Numbered from the stretch's first letter, positions 49,088-58,741 are shown. The stretch: DNA of 60,553 bases from Fimbriiglobus sp. (GCA_022841795.1 JALHQU010000001.1:26061-86613), one strand, 5' to 3'. A program made the numbers and translations. Notes: generated from the sequence alone by a model not told the origin.

Positions 49088-49873
49088 ATGATTTCCGGCT
49101 TGAAGAACTCCCTGATCCGCATGGCGTACCCGTTCGGCGCCGTCCGCGCCATCCGGCGGGGGCCGCTCCGCGGGCGGCGGTACGTCGTCGCCCCGGCGAT
49201 GGGGTTCACCTACGCCTGGCACATCAACGGCGAGCAGTGGGCGTGCCTGGCGGCGCTGGCAAAAGCCGGCGACTGCGTGTACGACGTGGGGGCGAACCGC
49301 GGGCAGTCCACCCTGCACCTGGCGGCGGCGGTCGGGCCGGGCGGGCGGGTGGTGGCGTTCGAGCCGGTGCCGGGGGTGTGCGCGGACCTGGACCGCAACC
49401 TGCGGCTGAACGACCTGACCCAGGTGACGGCGGTGAACGCGGCGGCCTCCGACCGCGAGGGGACGGCGGAGTTCCTGTTCGACACCGCCCAGCCGACCCA
49501 GGGCAAACTCGCCGCCGTCGAGCCGACAAACACCCTGCGGACGGCCACCGCCCAGCAGGTGCGGCTGGTGCGGCTGGACGACTACGAGCGGCACGGCTGG
49601 CCGGTCCCACAGCTCATCAAGATCGACGTGGAGGGCGGCGCGGCGGCGGTCCTCGCCGGGGCGGAGCGGCTGATCGCCGCTACCAAACCCGCCGTGTTCG
49701 TCGAGCTGCACGGCCCGGAGGAGCGGGCGGCGGTCAAGCGGCTGCTCGACACGCACGGGTACTCGGCCCACACCCCGCAGGGCGATCCGGTGCCGGACCC
49801 GGAGTCGGCGTCCGCCAGCGTCCTGGTCTGTCGCCCCGCGGCCCGTCCAACCCCCAGCGTAGGAACCGCATGA
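49088..49873 (+). CDS. FkbM family methyltransferase (3 of 3)
   Basis: A 261-aa FkbM methyltransferase: VYDVGANRGQSTLHLAAAV near 64, VVAFEPVPGVCADLDRNLRL near 90 and IKIDVEGGAAAVLAGAERL near 179, the hallmark with Gly-Ala in place of Ala-Glu. The glycan acceptor is unknown. The carbamoyltransferase gene overlaps its stop by 4 bases, so methylation and carbamoylation enzymes are made together. Confidence 0.88.
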   Translation: MISGLKNSLIRMAYPFGAVRAIRRGPLRGRRYVVAPAMGFTYAWHINGEQWACLAALAKAGDCVYDVGANRGQSTLHLAAAVGPGGRVVAFEPVPGVCADLDRNLRLNDLTQVTAVNAAASDREGTAEFLFDTAQPTQGKLAAVEPTNTLRTATAQQVRLVRLDDYERHGWPVPQLIKIDVEGGAAAVLAGAERLIAATKPAVFVELHGPEERAAVKRLLDTHGYSAHTPQGDPVPDPESASASVLVCRPAARPTPSVGTA

Positions 49874-51564
49874 TCGTTCTGGGCATCAACGACGGGCACG
49901 ACGCGGGCGCCTGCCTGCTCCGCGACGGCAAGCTGCTGCTGTACTCGGCCGAGGAGCGGCGGCGGAACGTGAAGAACTACGCCGGCGTGCCGACCGAGTC
50001 GCTCGCCGCCCTGTTCGCCCGCACCGGCGTGGCCCCGAAGGACGTGGACCTGGTGGCGCTCAGCAGCCGCATCCGCACCACCTTCCCCACCCGCGGGAAG
50101 AAGAAGATCTACACGGTCATGAACGCCATGTCGTTCGTGGCCCGCAGCCAGTGGGCGACGAACGCCGGGCGGTGGGTACTCAGCCGCATGCGGAAGCGGA
50201 AGGAACTGCTGGAGTGCCTGAGCGGGTACGGGATCGCGGACAAGCCGTTGCTGGCGTGCGACCACCACGAGACGCACGCCGCCACCGCCTACTACCACCG
50301 CCCGTGGGACGGGCCTGCCGCCATCCTCACGATGGACGGCGCGGGTGACGGGCTGTGCGCCACCGTGTCCGTCGGCAGCGGGTTCGAGATGAAGCGGCTC
50401 GCCGCCACCCCGAAGTACCACAGCGTCGCCGCCGGGCTGTACTCGGGCATCACCGCGTACCTCGGCCTCAAGCCCTACGAGCACGAGTACAAGGTGATGG
50501 GCATGGCCCCCTACGGCCAGGCCGAACACTGCATCGATCTGATCCGCCCGCTGTTCTCCGTGGACGGGCTGACCTTCCAGAACCACACCGGGTACACCGG
50601 CACCGGCACGGCCATCCGCCACTACCTGCATAAGCTGCTGGAGGGGCAGCGGTTCGACAACGTGTCCGCGGCCTGCCAACTGGCGTTCGAGGAGATGGTG
50701 GTTCAGTGGGCGAAGAACGCCGTCGCCGCCACCGGGGTGCGCAAGATCGTCGCCGCCGGCGGGGCGTTCCTGAACGTGAAGGCGAACAAGCTGATCCGCG
50801 AGCTGCCGGAGGTGGACGCGCTGTACGTCTACCCGTGCAGCGACGACGGCGGCACCCCGGTCGGGGCGGCCATCCTCGGCCACCTGCACCTGTGCAAGCA
50901 GGCGGGGACGACGCCGACCCTGGATTTGCCGAAGGACATGTACCTCGGGCTGGATCACCCGGAGTCGGAAATGGAGGCGGCGGCGCAGGCGAGCGGGTTC
51001 CCGTACCGGCGGATGGCGAACCCGGCCGACGAGGTGGGCGGGCTGGTGGCCGACGGCAAGATCGTCGCCCGGTTCGACGGGCGGGAAGAGGCCGGCCCGC
51101 GGGCGCTGGGCAACCGCAGCATCCTGGCCGACCCCCGCGACCTGCGGTACATCCGCAAGCTGAACTTCGCCATCAAGCAGCGGGACTTCTGGATGCCGTT
51201 CGCCGCCAGCATCCTGGAGGAGGACGCCGGCCGGTACCTGAAAGACCCGACCGGGTGGGCGTACTACATGGTCGAGGCGTTCGACAGCACCCCGGAGGGC
51301 GGAGACGTGCTGGTGGGCGGGTCGCACCCGTTCGACCGCACCATCCGCCCGCAGTTGGTGAACGAGCTGAACCCCGGCTACCGGGACGTGATCCGGGCGT
51401 TCAAGGCCCGCACCGGCGTCGGCGGGGTGCTGAACACCAGCTTCAACCTGCACGGCTCGCCGGTCGTCGGCTCGCCGGAGATCGCCCTGGACACGCTGAA
51501 GAAGAGTGAACTGGACGCCGTCGCCCTCGGCCCGTTCCTGGTGACGAAGAGCACGGGAAGTTAA
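49870..51564 (+). CDS. NodU-type carbamoyltransferase
   Basis: A 564-aa O-carbamoyltransferase of the NodU/CmcH/TobZ family, which transfers a carbamoyl group from carbamoyl phosphate to a sugar hydroxyl through carbamoyl-AMP. The N-terminal Kae1-like domain begins GINDGHDAGACLL and contains DHHETH at 131-136, the metal-binding His residues. The C-terminal domain carries GPRALGNRS at 409-417. In rhizobia NodU decorates Nod factor; here it probably decorates the exported glycan. The ATG overlaps the previous stop (ATGA). Confidence 0.92.
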   Translation: MIVLGINDGHDAGACLLRDGKLLLYSAEERRRNVKNYAGVPTESLAALFARTGVAPKDVDLVALSSRIRTTFPTRGKKKIYTVMNAMSFVARSQWATNAGRWVLSRMRKRKELLECLSGYGIADKPLLACDHHETHAATAYYHRPWDGPAAILTMDGAGDGLCATVSVGSGFEMKRLAATPKYHSVAAGLYSGITAYLGLKPYEHEYKVMGMAPYGQAEHCIDLIRPLFSVDGLTFQNHTGYTGTGTAIRHYLHKLLEGQRFDNVSAACQLAFEEMVVQWAKNAVAATGVRKIVAAGGAFLNVKANKLIRELPEVDALYVYPCSDDGGTPVGAAILGHLHLCKQAGTTPTLDLPKDMYLGLDHPESEMEAAAQASGFPYRRMANPADEVGGLVADGKIVARFDGREEAGPRALGNRSILADPRDLRYIRKLNFAIKQRDFWMPFAASILEEDAGRYLKDPTGWAYYMVEAFDSTPEGGDVLVGGSHPFDRTIRPQLVNELNPGYRDVIRAFKARTGVGGVLNTSFNLHGSPVVGSPEIALDTLKKSELDAVALGPFLVTKSTGS

Positions 51565-51599
51565 ACTCGATCAGCAGCGTGCCGACCCGGAGAACTGTG

Positions 51600-52430
51600 A
51601 TGAGCGCGTTCGCCAAAGTGAAGAAGTTGGTTCAGAACCCGTCCTACGCCCTCGGCCGGTTTCGGGTCATGCGCGGCTCGTACTCGCTCGCTCGCGGACT
51701 GTTCGACAATCGGGGGGGAAAGACGGCGACGGCCAGTGGGTACTACGCAGGAGTCGATGTGCCGGCCACGGTCGAGGTGATGCGGAAAGACAGTTATGTG
51801 ATGCTGCCGCCGCTCCCGCCGGCGGCGGTCCACGAAATCCACGAGTTCGCCAAGTCGGAGCCGCTCAAGGGGCAGCGGGACCTCGGCCAGTTCCGGTATA
51901 TCGACGTGGTCCGCGGTCGGTTACCGGACTCACGGCCGGTCGCCCTGGCCCATGTGCTCGATTGCACCCGCTGCCCGCCGGTAGCCGCCATCCGCGACGA
52001 CGGGGCGCTGGCTGCCATCGCCCGCGCGTACCTCGGCTACACGCCACGGCGGTTGGACGTGAACCTGTACTGGAGCTTCCACGTCGAGATGACCGAAGCC
52101 GAACGGCGGGACCAGAACCAGACCATCGACTTCCACTTCGACGTCCACGACTTCAACTTCGCGTATTACCACCTGTATGTGACGGACACGACGGCGGCGA
52201 ACGGGGCCCATGTGCTGGTCCGCGGGTCGCACACGAACAAGCCGTGGCGGTGGTTGTTCGGGTCGGCCCGTCAGACCGACGAGCGGATTGCGGCCCGGTA
52301 CCCGCCCGCCGACGTCCGCACGCTGGAAGGGCCGGGCGGGACGGCGTTCTTCGAGGACACGTCCTGCTACCACAAGGCCCTGCCGCCGGCGGCCGGGGAA
52401 CGGCTGCTACTTCAGGTCCGGTATCATTGA
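51600..52430 (+). CDS. Phytanoyl-CoA dioxygenase-like (PhyH) iron/2-oxoglutarate enzyme
   Basis: A 276-aa protein with a double-stranded beta-helix pattern: candidate iron ligands His179 and Asp181 (HFDVHD), GAHVLVRGSHTNKP near 201, distal His258 (SCYHKALPP) and 2-oxoglutarate-binding Arg268. PhyH relatives hydroxylate varied small molecules and are found in secondary-metabolite and glycan loci. The ATG at 51600 with GGAGA upstream is preferred to the GTG at 51579. A role in hydroxylating a sugar or lipid of the glycan is inference. Confidence 0.72.
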   Translation: MSAFAKVKKLVQNPSYALGRFRVMRGSYSLARGLFDNRGGKTATASGYYAGVDVPATVEVMRKDSYVMLPPLPPAAVHEIHEFAKSEPLKGQRDLGQFRYIDVVRGRLPDSRPVALAHVLDCTRCPPVAAIRDDGALAAIARAYLGYTPRRLDVNLYWSFHVEMTEAERRDQNQTIDFHFDVHDFNFAYYHLYVTDTTAANGAHVLVRGSHTNKPWRWLFGSARQTDERIAARYPPADVRTLEGPGGTAFFEDTSCYHKALPPAAGERLLLQVRYH

Positions 52431-52440
52431 GGGACGCCGG

Positions 52441-53439
52441 GTGCGCACCACGGTACTGCCCGGCGTCGGGGTCGCCTGCTCCGCACTCGGGTTCGGATGT
52501 GCGAACCTGATGGGGCGGATCGGCCGTCGCCAGTCGGAGCGGGCGCTGGCGTCCGCCTACGACCACGGGGTGACGTTCTTCGACACCTCTCGGTCGTATG
52601 GGTGGGGGCGGTCGGAGGAGGTGCTCGGCCGGTTCTTGCGCGGGAAGCGGGACAAGGTGGTCGTGTGTACCAAGTTCGGCACCATCCCGCCACCGCGAAG
52701 CCGATTCCGCGAACTGGCCAAGCCGGTCGCCCGCGGTCTGCTCGCGGCCGCTCGGGCGCTCCGGCTGCCGGGCCTGTCACGCGCCATCAAGGGAACGGTG
52801 TCCGCGCACGCGGGGGCGACCGTGACCGCCGGCCGGTTCGACACGGTTACGGGGAAGTCGAGCCTGGAGACGAGCCTGAAGGAACTCGGCACGGATTACG
52901 TCGATGTGCTCCTCCTCCACAACCCGACCGCCGAGCAGTTGACGGACGAGGGCGTGTTCGTGTGGCTGAAATCGGAGGTGGATCGAGGGCGGGTTCGTAG
53001 CTTCGGCGTGTCCACGGACGCCCGGAACGCAGCTGCCATCACCGCGGCCTTCCCGGGAGTGATGATCGTCCAGTTCGGGAGCAGCGTGTTCCACGACGGG
53101 ACGGTGGTGTGCCCCCCCCGACCCGGCCTGGGGGTGGTCACGAACTCCCCGTTCGGGAGCGGGTCGGCCGTGCCGGCGTTGACCGCCCTTGCAGGCCGAC
53201 ACCCGGAACGGGCGAGGGGATGGTCGGAGCGAGTGGGTTGGGACATCACAACCCCTGAGGGGGCAAGCCGACTCCTGCTCGCCTACGCGCTGGCCGTGAA
53301 CCCGACCGGTGTAGTGTTATGCGGTATGCACGACCCGACACGGATCCGGGCGAACGCGGCGATCGCCGGTCCGGCACCTGCTATCGAGGTCGTCAGGGTC
53401 GCGAATGACGTGAGGGCGGTTGCCGGCCGGACGATCTGA
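52441..53439 (+). CDS. Aldo/keto reductase
   Basis: A 332-aa NADPH-dependent aldo/keto reductase barrel. The catalytic tetrad is present: Asp48, Tyr53 (FFDTSRSYGWG), Lys78 (CTKFG) and His160 (LLLHNP). SFGVSTDARNAAAI near 185 is the usual family segment. The substrate is unknown; from context it could reduce a keto-sugar intermediate or an aldehyde made by the neighbouring dioxygenase. The GTG start follows a GGGACG-like site, 10 bases after the PhyH stop, so the two are probably one functional pair. Confidence 0.85.
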   Translation: MRTTVLPGVGVACSALGFGCANLMGRIGRRQSERALASAYDHGVTFFDTSRSYGWGRSEEVLGRFLRGKRDKVVVCTKFGTIPPPRSRFRELAKPVARGLLAAARALRLPGLSRAIKGTVSAHAGATVTAGRFDTVTGKSSLETSLKELGTDYVDVLLLHNPTAEQLTDEGVFVWLKSEVDRGRVRSFGVSTDARNAAAITAAFPGVMIVQFGSSVFHDGTVVCPPRPGLGVVTNSPFGSGSAVPALTALAGRHPERARGWSERVGWDITTPEGASRLLLAYALAVNPTGVVLCGMHDPTRIRANAAIAGPAPAIEVVRVANDVRAVAGRTI

Positions 53440-53485
53440 GTAACAGTACTCGCCGATTCGCTTTCGATGGCAGTGCCTAAATTTG

Positions 53486-54403
53486 ATGACTGCCGCCTTA
53501 TCACTCACCGTTCTGATCGCCGCCAAGAACGAGCGGGTGAACCTGCCGAAGTGCCTGGCGGCGGTGGCCGGGCGGGCGGAACGGGTGGTGGTCCTCGACT
53601 CGCACAGCACGGACGGGTCGGCCGACCTCGCCCGGCAGCTTGGGGCCGAGGTGGGGCAGTTCGACCATCGTGGCGGGTACCCGAAGAAGCGGCAGTGGGC
53701 GCTCGACACGCTCGACATCCGCACGGAATGGGTGTTCCTGCTCGACGCCGACGAGGTGGTGCCGCCGGCCCTGTGGGACGAGATCGGGCGGGCGATCGCC
53801 GAGCCGACCGCCCCGGCCGCGTTCCTCGTCACCAAGGGGTTCCACTTCCTCGGCCAGCGGTTCCGGTACGGCGGGTTTTCGTTCGCCGCCGTGCTACTGT
53901 TCCGCCGAGGGAAGGCGCGGTTCGAACGGCTGGTGGACGACCCGGCCGGCGGGCTGGACATGGAGGTGCACGAGCGGGTGATCGTGGACGGGCCGATCGG
54001 TCGGCTCCGCACCCCTCTCGTTCATGACGATTTCAAGGGGCTGGAAGCGTACCTCGACCGGCACAACAAGTACAGCTCGTGGGAGGCGCGGCTGCGGCAT
54101 CGCTTCCTCACCACCGGCGAGTACGGCGAGCAGAGCGTGAAGCCGCGGCTGTTCGGCAACGCCCAGGAGCGGCGGCGGTGGCTGAAGAAGGTGGCGGTGC
54201 GAATGCCGTTCGAGCCGTGGCTGTGGTTCGCGTACCACTACCTGTTCAAACTCGGGGTGCTGGAAGGCCGCCGCGGGCTGATCGCCTGCCGCATCCGCGC
54301 CCAGTACATCAGCGACGTGCGAGCGAAAGTGTTCGAACTGACCCGCCCCGAGCGACACACCCCAGACACTCAACCCGGCGAGAGGCGAACCGATGGCGTC
54401 TGA
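53486..54403 (+). CDS. Glycosyltransferase family 2, WaaE/KdtX-like
   Basis: A 305-aa GT-A enzyme: LTVLIAAKNERVNLPKCL at 7-24, VVLDSHSTDGSADLARQLGA near 36 and WVFLLDADEVVPP near 84. The pattern (KNE, DSxSTDGT, LDADE) is that of WaaE/LgtF-like transferases that add glucose or similar sugars to lipopolysaccharide core. No clear ribosome-binding site precedes the ATG; a TTG one codon upstream is possible. The 46-base gap before it is the largest in this part of the operon. The next gene overlaps its end by 11 bases. Confidence 0.87.
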   Translation: MTAALSLTVLIAAKNERVNLPKCLAAVAGRAERVVVLDSHSTDGSADLARQLGAEVGQFDHRGGYPKKRQWALDTLDIRTEWVFLLDADEVVPPALWDEIGRAIAEPTAPAAFLVTKGFHFLGQRFRYGGFSFAAVLLFRRGKARFERLVDDPAGGLDMEVHERVIVDGPIGRLRTPLVHDDFKGLEAYLDRHNKYSSWEARLRHRFLTTGEYGEQSVKPRLFGNAQERRRWLKKVAVRMPFEPWLWFAYHYLFKLGVLEGRRGLIACRIRAQYISDVRAKVFELTRPERHTPDTQPGERRTDGV

Positions 54404-55382
54404 CCTGATTCTGGTGACCGGCGGCGGCGGGTTCATCGGCGGGCACCTGGTGGCCGACCTGCTGAAGAAAGGGCACCGGGTGCGGGCGGTGGACCACAAG
54501 CCGCTCGACCAGTGGTGGCAGCAGTTCCCGGAGGCCGAGAGCTGGTCGGCCAACCTGGAGCTGCTCGGCGAGTGCCAGCGGGCGGTGCAGGGGGTGGCGC
54601 AGGTGTACAACCTGGCCGCCGACATGGGCGGGATGGGGTTCATCGAGCACAACAAGGCGCTGTGCATGCTCAGCGTGCTCATCAACACGCACATGCTGAT
54701 GGCCGCCCGCGAGGCCGGGGTGAAGAAGGTGTTCTTCTCGTCGTCGGCGTGCGTGTACGCGGCCGGCAAGCAGACCGACCCGAACGTGACCGCCCTGAAA
54801 GAAGCGGACGCCTACCCGGCCATGCCCGAGGACGGGTACGGGTGGGAGAAGCTGTTCAGCGAGCGGATGTGCCGGCACTTCTGGGAGGACTTCAAGCTGG
54901 AAACCCGCATCGTCCGGTACCACAACGTGTACGGGCCGAAGGGCACCTGGAAGGGCGGGCGGGAGAAGGCGCCGGCGGCGGTGTGCCGCAAGGTGGCGCA
55001 GGCGAAGGTGAGCGGCGTCCACGAGATCGAGATCTGGGGGGACGGCAAGCAGACCCGCAGCTTCCAGTACATCGCCGACTGCGTCCACGGGTCGCAGCTC
55101 ATCATGGCCAGCGACGTGCGGGAGCCGATCAACCTGGGCAGCGACGAACTGGTGACCATCAACCAGCTGGTGGACATCGCCGAGGACATCGCCGGGGTGA
55201 GGTTGAAGCGGAACTACAACCTGTCCGCCCCGAAGGGGGTGAACGGGCGGAACAGCGACAACACGCTCATCAAGGCCCGGCTGGGGTGGGCGCCGCCCAC
55301 CCGCCTGCGGGACGGGCTGGAGCAGACGTACCGCTGGATCTACGACCAGATCGTCACCGACGCCCCGTGCCCGACGTACTGA
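54393..55382 (+). CDS. gme: GDP-mannose 3,5-epimerase-like enzyme
   Basis: A 329-aa extended short-chain dehydrogenase/reductase that closely resembles GDP-mannose 3,5-epimerases, known mainly from plants, where they make GDP-L-galactose and GDP-L-gulose from GDP-mannose. Signs: NAD loop GGGGFIG at 10-16, AADMGGMGFI at 75-84, catalytic-type Cys120 in SSSACVY, YGWEK (Tyr149, Lys153), and GTWKGGREKAPAA with Lys192, a residue set matching the plant enzyme. It would supply L-sugars to the glycan. Bacterial members exist but are few. The GDP-fucose-synthase-like gene follows 3 bases later. Confidence 0.85.
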   Translation: MASDLILVTGGGGFIGGHLVADLLKKGHRVRAVDHKPLDQWWQQFPEAESWSANLELLGECQRAVQGVAQVYNLAADMGGMGFIEHNKALCMLSVLINTHMLMAAREAGVKKVFFSSSACVYAAGKQTDPNVTALKEADAYPAMPEDGYGWEKLFSERMCRHFWEDFKLETRIVRYHNVYGPKGTWKGGREKAPAAVCRKVAQAKVSGVHEIEIWGDGKQTRSFQYIADCVHGSQLIMASDVREPINLGSDELVTINQLVDIAEDIAGVRLKRNYNLSAPKGVNGRNSDNTLIKARLGWAPPTRLRDGLEQTYRWIYDQIVTDAPCPTY

Positions 55383-56333
<951 letters not shown>

Positions 56334-56347
56334 CCCGCACCCGGCCA

Positions 56348-56353
56348 TAGAAT
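56348..56353 (+). promoter_or_regulatory. Candidate internal -10 element
   Basis: TAGAAT within GGCCATAGAATC, the same 12-base context as the element before modA. Transcription from it would begin at about 56360, just where the hairpin at 56359-56387 starts, and give the last gene of the operon its own transcript. Confidence 0.25.
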
Positions 56354-56358
56354 CTTCC

Positions 56359-56387
56359 CGACACCCACACCCGACGTGTGGGTGTCG
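56359..56387 (+). terminator. Hairpin between GDP-fucose synthase and last glycosyltransferase gene
   Basis: Perfect 12-base arms (56359-56370 against 56376-56387) with a 5-base loop, followed by TCGTTTA. It begins 25 bases after the stop of the gene at 55386, in the second-largest gap of the operon. It fits a weak intrinsic terminator with readthrough, or a 5' leader hairpin if the -10 element at 56348 is used. Confidence 0.6.
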
Positions 56388-56412
56388 TCGTTTACCCACC
56401 TCGGGATTTGTC

Positions 56413-57642
56413 GTGACCCGCCCGCACGTCACCGTCCTGTACCACTACTTCCACCCGGACGACGTGGTGAGCGCCCGCCACCTGTCCGACCTGGCCGAGG
56501 GGCTGGCCCGCCGCGGGTGGGACGTGACAGCGATGCCGTGCCACCGCGGGTGCCGGGACGAGGCGAAGACGTACCCGCTGACGGAGGAGTGGAACGGGGT
56601 TCACATCCGCCGGGTGTGGCGGCCGCGGTTCAAGCAGGCGTCGAACGTCGGCCGGCTGCTCAACGCCGCGTGGATGCTGGCCGGCTGGGGCTGGGCGGCG
56701 GTGACGACGCCGCGGCGGGGGAACGACGTGTTGCTGGTCGGCACCGACCCGATCCTGAGCGTGCTGACGGCCCTGCCGTGGCGGTTCCTCCGCACCCGCA
56801 CGCGGGTAGCGCACTGGTGCTTCGACCTGTACCCGGAAGCGGCTATCGCCGACGGGTTGGTGAAGGAAACGTCGCCGCCGGTGCGGGTGTTGAAAAAGCT
56901 GCTGGCGGCGGCGTACCGGCGGTGCGGGCTGATCGCCGACCTCGGGCCGTGCATGGGCGGGCTGTTGAAGAAGTACGGGTCGAAAGCGACGACCCGCACG
57001 CTGGTGCCGTGGGCGCTGGTGGAACCGCCGGCGGTGTCCGAGCCTGATCCGGCGGTGCGTGCAAACCTGTTCGGCGACGCCAGGCTCGGGCTGCTGTACT
57101 CGGGCAACTTCGGCCGGGCGCACAGCTACACCGAGTTCCTGGAACTGGCCCGGCAACTCCGCGGCAGCGGGGTCGGGTTCTGCTTCGCCGGCCGCGGCAA
57201 CCGGGCGGACGAGCTGCGGGCGGCGGTGACGCCGGACGACACCAATGTCACGTTCGCCGGGTTCGCCCCGGAGGCCGAGTTGGAGAAGCGGCTGACCGCG
57301 TGCGACCTGCACCTGGTCAGCCTGCGGCCGGAGTGGACGGGCACGGTGGTGCCGTCCAAGTTCTTCGGCGCGATGGCGGCCGGGCGGGGGGTGCTGTTCG
57401 CCGGCTCGCCCGACTCGGCCATTGCGAAGTGGGTACAGGAATACCGGGTCGGATACCTGCTGACGCCGCACACGCTGCCGCAGGTGGCGGACGAGTTGAA
57501 GCGACTGGCGGCGAACCCGGCCGTGTTGGTGGCGATGCGGCAGCGGTGCTTCGACGTGTATCACCGGCACTTCAGCAAGGAGCGGCAACTCGGCGAGTGG
57601 GACGCCGAGTTGCGCCGTCTGATCGGCGATCAGTCCGAGTAG
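56413..57642 (+). CDS. Glycosyltransferase family 4, WbuB-like
   Basis: A 409-aa GT-B enzyme: VLYHYFHPDDVVSARHLSDL at the start, LVGTDPILSVLTALPWRFL near 114, RVAHWCFDLYPEAAIADGL near 133 (a WbuB-type block), LLYSGNFGRAHSYTEFLELA near 225 and VPSKFFGAMAAGRGVLFAG near 315. WbuB-like enzymes transfer L-fucosamine or related L-sugars, which would suit the L-sugar enzymes just upstream; this is inference. Its last 13 bases overlap the end of the minus-strand pilin-like gene. Confidence 0.87.
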   Translation: MTRPHVTVLYHYFHPDDVVSARHLSDLAEGLARRGWDVTAMPCHRGCRDEAKTYPLTEEWNGVHIRRVWRPRFKQASNVGRLLNAAWMLAGWGWAAVTTPRRGNDVLLVGTDPILSVLTALPWRFLRTRTRVAHWCFDLYPEAAIADGLVKETSPPVRVLKKLLAAAYRRCGLIADLGPCMGGLLKKYGSKATTRTLVPWALVEPPAVSEPDPAVRANLFGDARLGLLYSGNFGRAHSYTEFLELARQLRGSGVGFCFAGRGNRADELRAAVTPDDTNVTFAGFAPEAELEKRLTACDLHLVSLRPEWTGTVVPSKFFGAMAAGRGVLFAGSPDSAIAKWVQEYRVGYLLTPHTLPQVADELKRLAANPAVLVAMRQRCFDVYHRHFSKERQLGEWDAELRRLIGDQSE

Positions 57643-58550
57643 ACCGCTTCCCCACCGGAGATGGTCGCCATCGCCCGGTACACGTCCAGCGGCAGGGTGT
57701 CGCGGACGAACGCCACCGACCCGTCGGCCTTGGCGAAGTTGCCGCCGCCACTGTGCCGGCTGCGGAACGAGTACACGTTTGTCCAGTCGTTGCTCGCGTA
57801 CTCCGTCCCGTCCGGCTGGCGGACGTTCAGCGGAATGGCGGCCGTGCCGGTGGCGTGGTTGGCGTAAGGCCACGAGCAGTGGGTGTTCTTGGCCGGCAGG
57901 TCTTCGCCGATCATCAGTGTGTTGCTCGCCCCGTCGGCGATGTGCTGGATGGCCAGCCGGCGGGTGGCGTCGCCGCGGTAGAACACCCCGTCGCCGGCGT
58001 CCAGCCCGTTCGGGTTCCCGCTCGGCCCGGTGTGCGGGTACGCCCCCCACGCCCAGTTTCCGCCGGACACCCCCTTGTAGTTCGTCAGCGCGACGGCCAC
58101 CCCGTCCAGGTTGCCGGTGGCGGTCGATGTGCCGGCGGTCTGGGCGTCGTCCGCCGGGCAGAAGTACACCCGGACCGGCTTGTCGATCACCCCGCTCGCC
58201 CCGAGGGTGGTCGTCGGGATGCCGCCGGCCTGGTGCAGGTTCGACTCTTCCACATACGGCAGCACGCGGGCCAGCCAGCTCCAACTAGTGTTCGCCAACT
58301 GGGCCGAGGCGTGCGACCCGAAGTCCCACCGCTGCGAGTTCTCCGGCAGCCGCCCGTTGGCGTCGTGGTAGTTGTGGCAGGCGAGCGCGATCTGCTTCAG
58401 GTTGTTCTGGCAGCTCATCCGGGCGGCGGCGGCGCGCACTTTCTGCACGGCCGGCAGCAGCAGGCCGGTGAGTACGGCGATGACGGCCATCACCACCAGC
58501 AGTTCGATCAGCGTCCAGCCGGGCCGGCGGGCGGGGGAACGACGAGTCAT
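57630..58550 (-). CDS. DUF1559 pilin-like exported protein
   Basis: A 306-aa protein with a type IV pilin-like start: prepilin peptidase site RRPG before WTLIELLVVMAVIAVL (cleavage after Gly11, Glu at +5), then QNNLKQIALACHNYHDANG near 50, the start of the DUF1559 domain, and a C-terminal FAKADGSVAFVRD block. Planctomycetes carry many such genes; their role is thought to be surface or secretion-related but is not settled. The AGGAGAGG ribosome-binding site before the ATG at 58550 lies partly inside a hairpin (58562-58586). It converges with the polysaccharide operon, overlapping 13 bases. Confidence 0.92.
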   Translation of the reverse strand: MTRRSPARRPGWTLIELLVVMAVIAVLTGLLLPAVQKVRAAAARMSCQNNLKQIALACHNYHDANGRLPENSQRWDFGSHASAQLANTSWSWLARVLPYVEESNLHQAGGIPTTTLGASGVIDKPVRVYFCPADDAQTAGTSTATGNLDGVAVALTNYKGVSGGNWAWGAYPHTGPSGNPNGLDAGDGVFYRGDATRRLAIQHIADGASNTLMIGEDLPAKNTHCSWPYANHATGTAAIPLNVRQPDGTEYASNDWTNVYSFRSRHSGGGNFAKADGSVAFVRDTLPLDVYRAMATISGGEAVYSD

Positions 58551-58561
58551 CGGACATCCTC

Positions 58562-58586
58562 TCCTGGGGGTAACTGTGCCCCAGGA
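58562..58586 (-). promoter_or_regulatory. Leader hairpin overlapping the ribosome-binding site of the pilin-like gene
   Basis: Perfect 8-base arms (58562-58569 against 58579-58586). On the mRNA the 3' arm ends CCCAGGA, of which AGGA is the start of the AGGAGAGG Shine-Dalgarno sequence, about 11 bases before the ATG. Folding would hide part of the ribosome-binding site, so translation could depend on a protein, a small RNA or temperature. This is inferred from sequence only. Confidence 0.4.
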
Positions 58587-58686
58587 TGAGCGATGGTGTC
58601 GGCCGGTTTTTGCCTGACGTGAGACGGGCAGTTTTCGCGCGGGGGGCGAACCGCCGCCGGGCGGAAAAGTGAGGCCGGGAACGCAA

Positions 58687-58722
58687 CGAGGCGGCGGGTG
58701 GGCCATCCCACCCGCCGCCTCG
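58687..58722 (-). terminator. Strong hairpin downstream of groEL
   Basis: Perfect 16-base GC-rich arms (58687-58702 against 58707-58722) with the loop CCAT, 19 bases after the groEL stop on the minus strand; TTGCGTT follows. It is the likely groEL terminator and separates it from the pilin-like gene. Confidence 0.75.
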
Positions 58723-58741
58723 CGTCATTCCACCCGGCCGG

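Noticed and set aside
49582-51453. Minus-strand open frame of 623 codons opposite the carbamoyltransferase
   Set aside because: Antisense shadow of an enzyme with intact metal- and ATP-site motifs; no domain in the antisense product.
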